From contig JASAOO010003432.1 of the NCBI GenBank assembly GCA_030849075.1, positions 1 to 60,619 on the forward strand: a stretch of 60,619 nucleotides of DNA. Reading direction: 5' to 3'. Every line of letters starts with the position of its first letter. Within the stretch, counting starts at the first letter, position 1. Of this stretch, positions 42,039-52,084 are shown one piece after another. The notes under the pieces are model-generated. The model did not search any database. It was given only the letters and a program-made list of their open reading frames with translations, and was not told where the DNA came from. This DNA comes from Zelonia costaricensis (taxonomy: Eukaryota; Euglenozoa; Kinetoplastea; Trypanosomatida; Trypanosomatidae). Position numbers and translations under genes: made by a program.

Positions 42039-42898
42039 CCTGGGCCTGTAGTGCGCGCGAGCACTGAATAGAGCAGCTGGTGCAGCAGGTCCTCTATGTA
42101 AATACCCTGTTTTGTTGAGGAATGTACGTAAGTGCGTCCCGAGGTAGACGCTGCGACAAAAAAAAAAAAAGAGTTCAAAGAAGAAGGCCATCAGCGCGTT
42201 GACGAGCACGTTGCACAGATCAATGTGGGGAAGCACCTCATCACTCCAGCTGCTGCTCCGTCCCCAACAGCCTCTCGTGGTGCTTCGCAAAAAAACACAA
42301 GGCAACGTAAGCGACCCACGTTTCTTTTTTTTTTTTTTTCGCTGTCGGTCAGCGTGAAGAGAAGTGGGACCTGTTCGATGCTTGGCGCATGAGAAAGTCG
42401 ACCGAACGGTCACGTCAGGCAAGCTCCGCTAACGTTAGGCTATCATCCAGGTCTCCGGAAGTGCGACCCTACGCTATGACTAAGTTGTTTGCTCTTCATC
42501 TGTGCTCCGCTTCTGTTTTGATGGTCTTCCCCGTCTCAGGAAAACACTGTCAGGTGGCCCACCTCGCTTTTCTGCCTTGCCGCCACTACTACGCCTCTCC
42601 GTTTTCTTCTTTCCCTCTCCCTTGGAGGCTGTCAAGGCGGTGTTGTGCAGAACCTTCTCCCACGGCACCACACCACTCCGAATCGCGCCTCTGGATAGCA
42701 GCAGCAGCACGAGCCGAGGGGTGAACGTGAAAGGTCACGAGGCGGACGCATCCACGTACATATGCGAACACACGCACTCTTTACCCACACCTACACACAC
42801 GCGAGGATACCAGCAAACGCTTGCGTGCACGCGTATATCCGACATAGCGCCAGCCGGGACTAGCTGCCATCACGGCTGCTGGAGCTGCAGGCCGCGCG
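42039..42898. other. 0.9 kb spacer
   Basis: Spacer between roadblock and the USP7-like gene. It contains an A-run (42158-42170), a T-run (42324-42339), and a pyrimidine tract at 42595-42625 (CTCTCCGTTTTCTTCTTTCC) that may serve the USP mRNA. No gene seen. Confidence 0.6.
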
Positions 42899-45800
42899 AT
42901 GCTCTCCGTTTTAGATGTTGCAAAGCACGTGTTTTGGAATGATAGCGCCTTTAACCGAAAGCTGCTTCCGTCGGAGGCTGCATTGGAGAAATGCAGCTAC
43001 ACAATCACCGACCTGACGACGATGACGGGAAAGGAGCGCATTTCCGTTTTCCGGCAGTGTGGAATTGACCCGTCTCTCTTCCCACTTTTCCTGCGCGCAC
43101 TGCAGCACATCACCGCGCTGCACGGGTCGGGCAAAATCGACGACAACTACATGATTCACCGACACTTGAGTGCGCATCAGTGGAGTCCGTTCTCGCTGAG
43201 TACGCCCCTACTGGGCTATGCAAGCGTTAATAGCCAGTCGTACCGCGAGCCTTACCAGTCGCCGGTAAAGGCTACACGACGAGACGATGGAGCAATTATG
43301 GGCAGGGACGTGGCGGCGCCATCGCGGTACAACGGGTTGCTGAATCAGGGCGCAACGTGCTATTTGAATTCGCTCCTGCAGGCGCTCTTCCACATTTCCG
43401 CGTTTCGGTCCGTGATCTACCACATGCCGACGAAGGACGAGGCAATCCAGCACGCGCGTGGTGAGTCCTCCGGTTCGCGGAGCATCCCGTACGCGCTCCA
43501 GCGCCTCTTCTGCCACCTTCAGATGTCCACGCAGGCGGTTGGCACGCGCGAGCTGACGGAGTCGTTTGGGTGGGGAGCGTCGGACAGCTTCATCCAGCAC
43601 GACGTGCATGAACTGACGCGTGTGCTGCTCGACAACCTTGAGGAGAAGCTAGCTGCACAGCAGGGCGAGCCGGGAGCACGTTCGGCAGGGGGAAACGCCA
43701 TTCACCGGCTCTTCACCGGCTCGCTAGAGAGCTACGTGAAGGTGGAGGAGGCGAACTACTACGGTGCTCGCGAGGAGCCGTTCTACGATTTGCAGCTGGT
43801 GGTGAAGAACAAAAAGAACATCTACAGTAGCTTCGACGCCTTTTTCCAGGTCGAGGTGCTGGATGGGAAAAACAAGTACTGCATGGAAAGCAACGGCAAG
43901 AAGTCCTATCATCGCGCCGAAAAGGGGGTCCGCTTCAAGACGATCCCGCCGATTTTGCTGCTCCACCTGGCCCGCTTCGACTTCGACCTTCAGCAGGGCG
44001 AAACAAAAGTCTTCACGCGGTGGGACTACTACAACACGCTAGACTTGTCGCGGTACATGCCGGACTCGCCGCCGGCGGATACGCACTACACGCTCTGCAG
44101 TGTGCTTGTGCACTCGGGTTCGAACACGGGCTTTGGCCACTACTTTTGCTTTCTCATGTGCTCCGGCGCGTGGTACAAGTTCAACGACGAGGCGGTCACG
44201 CCAGCCAAGCTGAAGGAGGTGTTTGGCGACAACTTCGGCGGCTTCAAGCTGAACTACTGGGGCTCTGAGGTGCCCAATACGGCGAACGCGTACATGCTGG
44301 TGTACATCCGCACGAACCAAATGAGCTCCCTCCTGTGCCCTATTATCGCGTCTGACGTTCCGCAGCACGTCGTGGAGCAGCTGCAGCAAGAGCGTGCGGA
44401 GCAGGAGCTGCGTGTCAAAGAGCAGGCAGAGGACTACCTCTACGGACGCGTGCACTTTGTCGTGCCTGCCGACGTTGCGGACCAGGAGGAGTACCTCACG
44501 TCGCGCCGGCCCGCGGCCCAGAAGTTCTCGATGCAAAAGACGCTGCGCATCCCGCTCGAGGCGGAGGCGCTACCGGTGTTCCAGGAGTTTGTGAAGCGCC
44601 AGCTTGGGATTGAGGTGGGCGAACAGCAGCTGTGGTTTGCCTCGCCGCGCGCTGGCAGGTCAGGGCTGCGACTGCACGAGCAGGTGAAGGCCGGCATGAA
44701 GGTGCGCCACCTGCTGCAGAGCGAGAAGGAGTGCTGCGTGCTGGTCACGGCCCCGGCCACGGCAGCGATGATCGAGCTGGACGAGGGCGCGCCGCACCGC
44801 GAGTACGCACTGTTCCACCACAAGCTGTACGACCCTCTGCAGCTGAAGGTGCTGTTTCTTGGGTGCACCGTACTGCTTCGCGACCCGAGCGGGGAGGCGA
44901 AGGGGGCTGTCGCCGCCATGGAGGCCCGCGTGCGCGCCCTCATCGCGGACCTGTCAGACACGACAAAGCAGCTGCAGGGGCACCACCTGAAGAAGTCACC
45001 GGATGGGCGGCAGGCAATGCCGTCGAAGCGCGGCAGCGCCGTCTCTCTCGACGCGTACAGGTCGCACCAGGACCTCGCCTCCAAGGACGAGGTGGAGGGG
45101 GCCGTGGTGCGGCGCGGACTGCCGACGGAGGGCCTGTCTGTGGTGCGGGAGAGCGAGACACACCACTTTCTGCCCTGCGATGAGCTCTGCTCGGGTGACA
45201 TCCTAATTTGGAAGCTGGACACGCCCAACGAGGACCCGGCGAACCTCTTCTACCCCGACATCCAGAGCTTCCAGCACTTTCTCCTCCACCGAATTCCTGT
45301 AGAGCTGAAGCTGAACCGCTACCCCGACTACCCGCTGCTCATCGCCACCGAGCTAGCCGAGGACATGACGTACGAGCAGTTGCAGCGCTACATTGCGCGG
45401 CTCATTGGCGACCTGGACAACTACGACCGCATCCGCTTTACCCGGCACAACCCCGAGACGGAGCTGCCGTACTTCATGAAGGGCAAGAAGCACGACCGGC
45501 CGACGCTCGCACGCCTGCTCATGCCCGCCAGCGCGCGCACCCCGGCGCTGTCCAAGTACCTTTACTACGAGTACTGCAAGTACACCGTGACGGAAATCGA
45601 GGAGGCGCACTCGCTGCAGTTCAAGCTTTACGGCGACAACGTCAAGGTCGTCTCGGCTCACTGGATCCTGCTGCCACGCGACCAGCCCATCATAGCCGAC
45701 CTCCTCTTCCCCGCGTGCGTGCGTGAGATCCAGCGCGACTACGCCACTGGCGCCTGCCCAGCCGTCGTCGCGCTCCTCAAGGAGGACCCGGAGAACACCA

Positions 45801-46393
45801 CCAACAACTCCACCGTTGACTTTGTACGGCGGCTCATGGCGATGGACTGCGAGCAGGCGGCTGATTACCTGCGCCTCGCGGACGTGTGGCGCGGTCGGGT
45901 GTACAACATCCTCGACACAGAGCACACCCTTGTCTTTGAGCACAACACCTTCGAGGAGAGCGCCGAGTACCGCATAGAGTTTCTGCCCGCCCCGTTGCCA
46001 GACGTGCCAGAGCAAGAGCAAGGGGTGTTCCAGGTGCACCACTTCACCATGGTGCGGCAGCGCCGCGACGCCGTCGAGACGCACAGCGAGCCCTTCAGCC
46101 TGTACGTGGACTTCAACGAGACCTCGACTCAGCTGCTGCGGCGTGTCGCCGCGAAGCTGGAGATGAGCTACGCCGCGGTACAGGACTGGAAGGTGTGCCT
46201 CGTGAAGGAGAGCCGGGTGGAGGTGATTGCGCCGGACGCGCGCATGGGCCCGCAGCTCAACACCTTCTGCCCAGCTGAGTCCTTTCACCCCAACCAGGCC
46301 GAACCGTCCAAGATGGCTTTCATTGGGCTTGAGCACGCGCCCCTCTCCAAGCGCACCGGCAAGCGCGAAGACAAGGTGCTCATCCTCAACTAA
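42899..46393 (+). CDS. Ubiquitin carboxyl-terminal hydrolase, USP7-like
   Basis: A 1164-residue cysteine protease of the USP family. The catalytic domain starts at about residue 142 with YNGLLNQGATCYLNSLLQAL, which holds the Cys box (nucleophile C154). The His box follows (GSNTGFGHYFCFL, H414) and WYKFNDEAV supplies the third residue (D430). Residues 470-1160 resemble the USP7 C-terminal ubiquitin-like array, including a stretch (QSFQHFLLHRIPVELKLNRY, VLIL at the end) like the ICP0-binding/UBL region. USP7 removes ubiquitin from nuclear and cytosolic proteins. Unlike animal USP7, no TRAF/MATH domain is recognisable: the first 140 residues are unlike MATH and contain VAKHVFWNDSAFNRK and LFPLFLRALQHITALH. 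The start is the ATG at 42899. Length is close to human USP7 (1102). All three catalytic residues are present, so it is probably active. Confidence 0.92.
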   Translation: MLSVLDVAKHVFWNDSAFNRKLLPSEAALEKCSYTITDLTTMTGKERISVFRQCGIDPSLFPLFLRALQHITALHGSGKIDDNYMIHRHLSAHQWSPFSLSTPLLGYASVNSQSYREPYQSPVKATRRDDGAIMGRDVAAPSRYNGLLNQGATCYLNSLLQALFHISAFRSVIYHMPTKDEAIQHARGESSGSRSIPYALQRLFCHLQMSTQAVGTRELTESFGWGASDSFIQHDVHELTRVLLDNLEEKLAAQQGEPGARSAGGNAIHRLFTGSLESYVKVEEANYYGAREEPFYDLQLVVKNKKNIYSSFDAFFQVEVLDGKNKYCMESNGKKSYHRAEKGVRFKTIPPILLLHLARFDFDLQQGETKVFTRWDYYNTLDLSRYMPDSPPADTHYTLCSVLVHSGSNTGFGHYFCFLMCSGAWYKFNDEAVTPAKLKEVFGDNFGGFKLNYWGSEVPNTANAYMLVYIRTNQMSSLLCPIIASDVPQHVVEQLQQERAEQELRVKEQAEDYLYGRVHFVVPADVADQEEYLTSRRPAAQKFSMQKTLRIPLEAEALPVFQEFVKRQLGIEVGEQQLWFASPRAGRSGLRLHEQVKAGMKVRHLLQSEKECCVLVTAPATAAMIELDEGAPHREYALFHHKLYDPLQLKVLFLGCTVLLRDPSGEAKGAVAAMEARVRALIADLSDTTKQLQGHHLKKSPDGRQAMPSKRGSAVSLDAYRSHQDLASKDEVEGAVVRRGLPTEGLSVVRESETHHFLPCDELCSGDILIWKLDTPNEDPANLFYPDIQSFQHFLLHRIPVELKLNRYPDYPLLIATELAEDMTYEQLQRYIARLIGDLDNYDRIRFTRHNPETELPYFMKGKKHDRPTLARLLMPASARTPALSKYLYYEYCKYTVTEIEEAHSLQFKLYGDNVKVVSAHWILLPRDQPIIADLLFPACVREIQRDYATGACPAVVALLKEDPENTTNNSTVDFVRRLMAMDCEQAADYLRLADVWRGRVYNILDTEHTLVFEHNTFEESAEYRIEFLPAPLPDVPEQEQGVFQVHHFTMVRQRRDAVETHSEPFSLYVDFNETSTQLLRRVAAKLEMSYAAVQDWKVCLVKESRVEVIAPDARMGPQLNTFCPAESFHPNQAEPSKMAFIGLEHAPLSKRTGKREDKVLILN

Positions 46394-47035
46394 CGGTGGG
46401 GGGTAAGGTGGAGCCCCGGAGCAGATGCGTGCCAGTGGGGTGCGTTGGCTCGCCTGCTTTTGGACAGCGGCGGACCGCTACGACCAGCGCGGTTTCTGGT
46501 GGGCCTCAGCCATGCCAGTTCGAATCCTCCTGTGCGGGCTGACACTCTCTCACGTGTGCCGGCTCTTCCTCGTACGAGCTCTTGTTCTGTTCCTCTCTCT
46601 CTCTCGCTGTTGCAGCCGTGTGCTTCATCGCGCAGTGCTCCACCTCCACACCGATCCCTTTCGCCGTCTGCCTTGTTTGATCGCTGTCGCGCCCTTCGCG
46701 CGTTGCGTTGTCGCCACTCCCATCTGCTGCGCCGTGTGCTGGAACGCGTGTGTGGGGAGGGGATGCGCCCCACCTCCTCGTCTTTTGCTCCCTCACTCCC
46801 ACGCACACAGACACACACTGTATTGTTTGCGCGGTGGCTTCACAAGCGGGCAGCGTGTCGGCTCGAACGTTGACGCGAGGCTGTGTTAATGCCCAAACCC
46901 GACACTTCAGCTCTTCCGTCACTTGACTTTCACTCCCTCGTCGTCTCCTGTTCGCGCCCTTTATGTTTGTCGAACTCCCACTCTGCTTCGGCCACATTCT
47001 GGTGTGTGGCAAAAGGTCTGCGTACCGCGCTCGTG

Positions 47036-47370
47036 TGAGTGTGTGTGTGTGTGTACGCAGTTGGGTCCTTTGTCTGTTTGAACGTGTACTCTTGTGGCTG
47101 CTCCTTGTGTGTGTGTGTGTGTGTTTCCTTTTAGTCGTTCTTGACACCTTCGATGTTCTCGCGCTTCGCGGTTCTGATGTGTTGCCTCCCTTACCCTTCG
47201 CTCTCTCTCGTCCACACGCGCGTGCGTGTGTTTGTGTGTGTGTCTGTGTGTGTGCGTGTGTTTCGGTCGCTTGTGTACTGCTTGACCCCTTAAGAAACGC
47301 AAAGGGAGTGGCTCAATCACAGACCAGTGTGTGTGTGTGTCTGTGTGTCCGTGTGTGCGTGGATATGGGT
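47036..47370. repeat. Cluster of (TG)n microsatellites
   Basis: Four TG arrays in about 335 nt (about 47036-47053, 47107-47123, 47224-47261, 47325-47361), separated by unrelated pyrimidine-rich sequence. They lie on the transcribed-sense strand, presumably in the 3' UTR downstream of the USP7-like gene, and so would give UG-rich RNA. Confidence 0.9.
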
Positions 47371-48683
47371 GTGTATGCGCTTTTCCTCTTCACTGTCTCC
47401 TGTGCGGTCAGCTTCATACCCTTCATGCCCTGCAGAGCCATCACCTCGATCCACCTGTACGTCGCCCCCCTCCCGGTTGTCTCACTCCCGTTCATGTTTC
47501 GAGCGTCGTGTGTGCCGCTCCCTCTCTGCGCTCGCAACCCCCACTCCCTCCTCTCCTATATCTCCTCGTTTGCGTTTTCTTTTTCTTGTCCGAGTGGCAC
47601 TTCCCTCCTCGCCCTTCCTCGCAGCCTTGTTTGCCTGTTCACGTCCTCGTCGTTGATATCGAGTCTGTCACTGGCTAAACGCCAGGCACGTCAGCAGCAG
47701 CAAGCTCCCCTCCGTCTTCTGGATTCTCACGCACACGCCCTCCTCTCTCTGACACACGCGAAGCTGCCACAACGATAGCCCCCCCCCCCTCACTCACCCC
47801 TCTTTTACGTTCCACGCTCCTCTATTTTTGTTCGCGCTACTACGTACGTACACACGCACACGCCCAGATACATGAGCCACACCCTCGGCGTTCTCTCGAT
47901 TCCTCCTGAAGCCAAAGCGGTCTCTTCAATAAAAACAACAAGGAGAGGTCCGCATTCTCAAACGAGTGTCAGGTGCGCACAGGAGAGGTTTTGCACGCCG
48001 CCGCCGCGTGACCTTCTTCTGCGTGCCGTGCTTCAAGTCTCCTGCTCAAACTGGTGGACCAGGGGTCGGCCACCACGGCCATCTCGAGCCTGACGAGTGG
48101 AGTTGGGACCGCCAGCACAGATTGCGCGGCCTGCTGCTAAATGGCGTCATCTCCGCAAGGGGGGGGGGAGAAGACGCTGCGAGATGATGAACCACCTCAT
48201 ACACGTGTCCGGGGGGGGGTGGCCTCGTGCGCTCACCCTGTGCGCGCTGCTCCCCTGCGTCCTTCTCCTTACTGGACTGCTGCCCCAAAGCCCTCCCCTC
48301 CCCTCCCCCGCACTCCCCTCTCTCACAACCACTCCTCCACGGCCTCTGCTACACTCACCCCTCCTTCCCCTGTGCACTCCACGCTGCATCGCAGTGGCAG
48401 TGGCTCCCTCCCACTGTTTCCCCCTTTTTCCCCTCTTACCCTTACAACGCCCCACCCTCCACGCCTCACCCATCAGTTGGCCGCCACGTCGCGCTGACAC
48501 GGGCCCCTTAGAACTGCAGGCCAAGGGACGGATTTGTAGGAAGTCTTCAGCCACCTGCTTTGCTGTGCGCCCCTCCCTCCCTCCCTTCTCTCCTCATTAC
48601 ATCCCCCTTTTCACCTTCGACGAGACACCGACACGTGAACGGCCGCTCCTCACGGCTGCAACGCCGACCTTCACCTCGACTGC

Positions 48684-48728
48684 CTTCCTCCTCCACCTCC
48701 ACCTCTCCCCCCCCCTCTCCCCACTGAG
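48684..48728 (+). promoter_or_regulatory. Candidate spliced-leader acceptor for CK2 alpha
   Basis: A 40-nt C/T tract (TTCCTCCTCCACCTCCACCT then CCCCCCTCTCC) is followed by the first AG at 48727-48728, giving a 5' UTR of 93 nt for the gene at 48822. Confidence 0.6.
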
Positions 48729-48821
48729 GTGACTCCTTCACCGGAAGATAAAGGGTCAGAGGCGGTGCGGTCAGCACGAGAAAAGAGAGGGGCACGGTGG
48801 CGACGCTAGTGGGCAGGAGCC

Positions 48822-49955
48822 ATGTCCGCCAACTCGCCCCCACGCTCACCGGCCACTGCGGCGGCGGCAACCGCCGGCTCGGCCAACGGCACGCACCGCT
48901 ACGCTCGCGTTAACGTCACGAAGCCGTCCTCGTACTGGGATTACGACTCGCTGCGGGTGCAGTGGAACTCTCCGGATCGCTACGAGGTGGAGCAGAAGAT
49001 CGGCCGGGGCAAGTACAGCGACGTTTTCCTCGGCGTAGACACCAAGGTGCCGCGTCAGGTGGTCATCAAAGTGCTGAAGCCGGTCAAGAAGAAGAAGATT
49101 CTTCGTGAATTAATGGTGCTGCAGACTCTGCGAGGCGGGCCCAACATTGTAGACCTCTTCGACGTCGTGCGTGACCCGAGTAGCAAGACGCCATCGTTTG
49201 TGTTCGAGTATGTCAAGTCGTGCGACTTTCGAACCGTCTTCCCGACGTTCACCGACACGGAGGTGCGCCGCTACATCTTCCAGGTGATCATGGCGCTCGA
49301 GTACGCCCACTCGCACGGCATCATGCACCGCGACGTGAAGCCAAACAACGTGTGCCTCGACTATAAGACGGGCAAACTAAAATTGATTGACTGGGGGCTC
49401 GCCGAGTTTTACCACCCCGCCACCTCCTACAACGCCCGGGTCGCGTCACGGTACTTTAAGGGGCCGGAGCTGCTCGTGGAGCTGCCCATGTACGACTACC
49501 GCCTAGACATGTGGTCGCTGGGCTGCATGCTCGCCGCCATGATCTTCATCCGCGAGCCGTTCTTCCGCGGGAAGGACAACACTGACCAGCTGGTCCGCAT
49601 CGTCAAGGTGCTCGGCACCGACGACCTGCAGGTGTACCTGAAGAAGTACAACTTGAGCCTGCCGCCCGTGCTGGAGGCGACCCTGGGCTACCACGCCAAG
49701 AAGCCGTGGCGCAGCTTCGTCAACGCGCAGAACGAGCACCTCTGCCCACCCGAGGCACTGGCATTTTTGGACAAGCTGCTGCAGTACGACCACGTGCGCC
49801 GCATCCAGGCCGCCGAGGCTCTCATGGACCCCTACTTCGACCCGGTGCGGCCCAAGGAGTTCTCGCTCGAGAGTATCGTCGGCGACGGGGCGGGCAGCAG
49901 CACGCGCAACGAGGAGAGCGAGCCGGAGAAGGAGGCGCCGCGCAAGGAGTCGTGA
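48822..49955 (+). CDS. CK2A: Casein kinase 2 catalytic subunit alpha
   Basis: A 377-residue protein kinase clearly of the CK2 alpha family. The glycine loop is [12 protein letters not shown] (60-71), the ATP lysine is K83 in VVIKVLKP, and the basic CK2 cluster [11 protein letters not shown] (86-96) explains the preference for acidic substrates. The catalytic loop is HRDVKPNN (169-176). DWG replaces DFG at 190-192, a CK2 hallmark, and [10 protein letters not shown] is the activation-segment end. CK2 is normally constitutively active and forms a tetramer with beta subunits. One small difference: residue 175 is Asn where most CK2 alpha proteins have His (KPHNV). The N-terminal 35 residues and the last 30 are low-complexity additions. 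The start is the ATG at 48822. CK2 acts in nucleus, cytosol and flagellum and is secreted in some trypanosomatids. Confidence 0.95.
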   Translation: MSANSPPRSPATAAAATAGSANGTHRYARVNVTKPSSYWDYDSLRVQWNSPDRYEVEQKIGRGKYSDVFLGVDTKVPRQVVIKVLKPVKKKKILRELMVLQTLRGGPNIVDLFDVVRDPSSKTPSFVFEYVKSCDFRTVFPTFTDTEVRRYIFQVIMALEYAHSHGIMHRDVKPNNVCLDYKTGKLKLIDWGLAEFYHPATSYNARVASRYFKGPELLVELPMYDYRLDMWSLGCMLAAMIFIREPFFRGKDNTDQLVRIVKVLGTDDLQVYLKKYNLSLPPVLEATLGYHAKKPWRSFVNAQNEHLCPPEALAFLDKLLQYDHVRRIQAAEALMDPYFDPVRPKEFSLESIVGDGAGSSTRNEESEPEKEAPRKES

Positions 49956-52084
49956 GGCACTCGCTGTCAGTGAAGGGGGGACAGCGGGTACTTGTCGGCT
50001 GCGTGAAGGAGCGTGTGGGAGTGTGGTGGCGAATGGGAAAGCGTGGCAGGAGGCGTTGCAACCTGGGCCTCGTGTGATGGGCACGCGAAGCGAACCGTGC
50101 AAGTGAGTGCCGAGAGGGAAGAGGGATGAGGGGATGGGGCAGTTACGTGTCGGGAGGGTGGGTGGGGGTGGGGGTGCGCGCAGCGGTCACGCTAGGGCGA
50201 GCGGCTTGCGTTTCCCGCTCTCTCGGTGTCGCTGTAGCCTTCCATGGACAGAGTTCATTGCCTGTCGCTTTGCCCCCCACCCCCGCCTCCTCCCTCCCAC
50301 TCCCCTCTTCAGCTCCGCGTACATGACGGCCGTCGACAAGGTGCACTGCCGGTGTTTTTTTTTTCTGCACAGACGCACGCGCACCCATCCACGCCCGCTC
50401 AAGGTGAGACCTCGAGCGATGGATAGCGAAGGCGGGGGAGGTTCACCAGCCCTTGGCGTCAAAAGGGAGCTGGCGCGTGTTCACCGTCCGTGCATGTACC
50501 CGTGAACGTGCTAACGTGAGTTTCCGGTTTGTGGCGCCGGCGCGGGCGCCATCCGTGACGTCGACTGGCGCCACCAAGCCCGTGTAGTGCTACCGCTGCG
50601 ACACAGTGGCAAATCCCGCCTCTCCTGTCCCGGTGCTCTGCGTGTGTCCTCCTCGCTCCGCCCCTCACAGCTGCCCTTTGCCGTCCCGCGTAGCGCTTCC
50701 CCCCTCCCCCTTTTTCGCGTTCGCTTTCATAGAGCTTCTCCTTGCGCCCGGAACGCTCTCGTCGTTTCCCCTTTTCGCCTCCCCTCCCCTCAACTCTTTC
50801 TACATCGTCGCCTCCTGCAGCCTAGGTGTGTGTGTGTGTGTGTGCCCCTTTGTCTGTGTACAGAGCGAGAGCAACGGTGGTGGAGCTGAGAAGGTGCCGT
50901 GCGTGCTTCATCGACGGAGGGACTTGGATGCCGGTCGTCGTGGTGCCTGTCACGTCACCCCCCACCCCCTCCGCCGCCCTCTTCCTTCTCGCCTCGCTTC
51001 CTCCCCACCTCCCTGTCTCTGCGAGTGTGTTTATACACCCCCCCCTCAAACAGCCTTCACTCACCTCTTCCTCTCTACACCCGATCCCTCCCCCATCCCC
51101 CTTTCCGCTGGGCCCGCCCGACCCTTTCCTTCCCCACCTTCCATGTCACCCACCATCATCACCACACGCCGCTCGTCCTCGGTAACAACGCTGACGGTTC
51201 GGACGTGAGGTCAGTGATGAATAAGGAAAAGGAGGGGAAGGACGGGGTGGGGCGTGCGGTTGCCTGTGTCGCATTTGGTGCATCTGTGCTTTGAAGTCAA
51301 AAGTGGGCACCGTGCCCTTTAAAAAAAAAGGAAGGAAGGGACTTCACATCGAGATTGTGAGTAGTAGTGAGAAGTGCGATACAGTGCGGCAGCCATCGGC
51401 GGGGCGTGCGTGTGCAGGCACGCTCTGCAGAAGAAAGCAGCACCAGGGCGTCTGCCGTCCGCTGCGATCAAGCTGTGTCGATGGCGTGGTCCTGTGCGTG
51501 CTAAGAGTCGTGATGGACTCAGCATCAACACGGCGCACAGCAGCGCCTATCTCCGTTGCCCTCCCATCAAAAAGGGGCGGGGGGAAGCGGGGCTGGAAGC
51601 GAGCGACTGTCGCCGGCCGCGTCGCATCTGCCTTCTGCAGGCGCGCGGGTGCATGTCATACGTTCCGTGAAGAGAAAACAAGCACTTCTTCCTGCCTCCC
51701 CTCCCCTCTCCTCCCCTCTCCCTTTTTTTCCCCGTGCTGCTTTGACCACCGCGTCTATAATGCGTTCTTGCCCTCTTCTCGTCATGATCCTCTCTCCCCT
51801 CCCCTGCCCCCCTTTCGCATGCACATCCACAATCGTGCATGTTCGTGCGTGGTTAGTGACGGTGGTACAGCCGCAAGAGTATCGCGGCCTGCTGTCTCGT
51901 CCGCACAAGCCCGTTTGTCAGCGGGGCTCCTCCTTGCCCGAACACTGACCTCATCTGATCTCCTCCCTCACAGTACGCACACCCTTTTCTCTCTCCTTAA
52001 GCCGCCCCCGCCCGACCTCCTCATCGCTCCCGCTAAATCGCCTCCAATAGGAAGCACGCAGACGAAAACAAACAAAAAAAAAAC
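49956..52084. other. 2.1 kb spacer, no gene seen
   Basis: Spacer between CK2 alpha and the cyclophilin-like gene. It is mostly C/T-rich on the plus strand, with a (GT)n run at 50826-50843, a T-run at 50355-50364, an A-run at 51321-51329, and a C/T tract at 51693-51731. A pyrimidine tract ending in TTAAG (AG at 52000-52001) is a likely splice acceptor for the next gene, with an 83-nt 5' UTR. No normal coding composition was found. Confidence 0.6.

Larger units (their letters stand above)
46394..48821. other. 2.4 kb spacer, no gene seen
   Basis: Spacer between the USP7-like and CK2 alpha genes. It is strongly pyrimidine-rich on the plus strand. It holds a dense (TG)n cluster at 47036-47370, a C-run at 47779-47787, G-runs at 48159-48170 and 48211-48219, and long C/T tracts at 48250-48480. 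Frames in the region translate to simple S/P/L/C-rich peptides. Confidence 0.6.

Noticed and set aside
46504..46524. tRNA B-box-like sequence (AGTTCGAATCC)
   Set aside because: The flanking bases do not form a T-stem, and no A-box, D-arm or acceptor stem could be drawn around it, so it is not called a tRNA.
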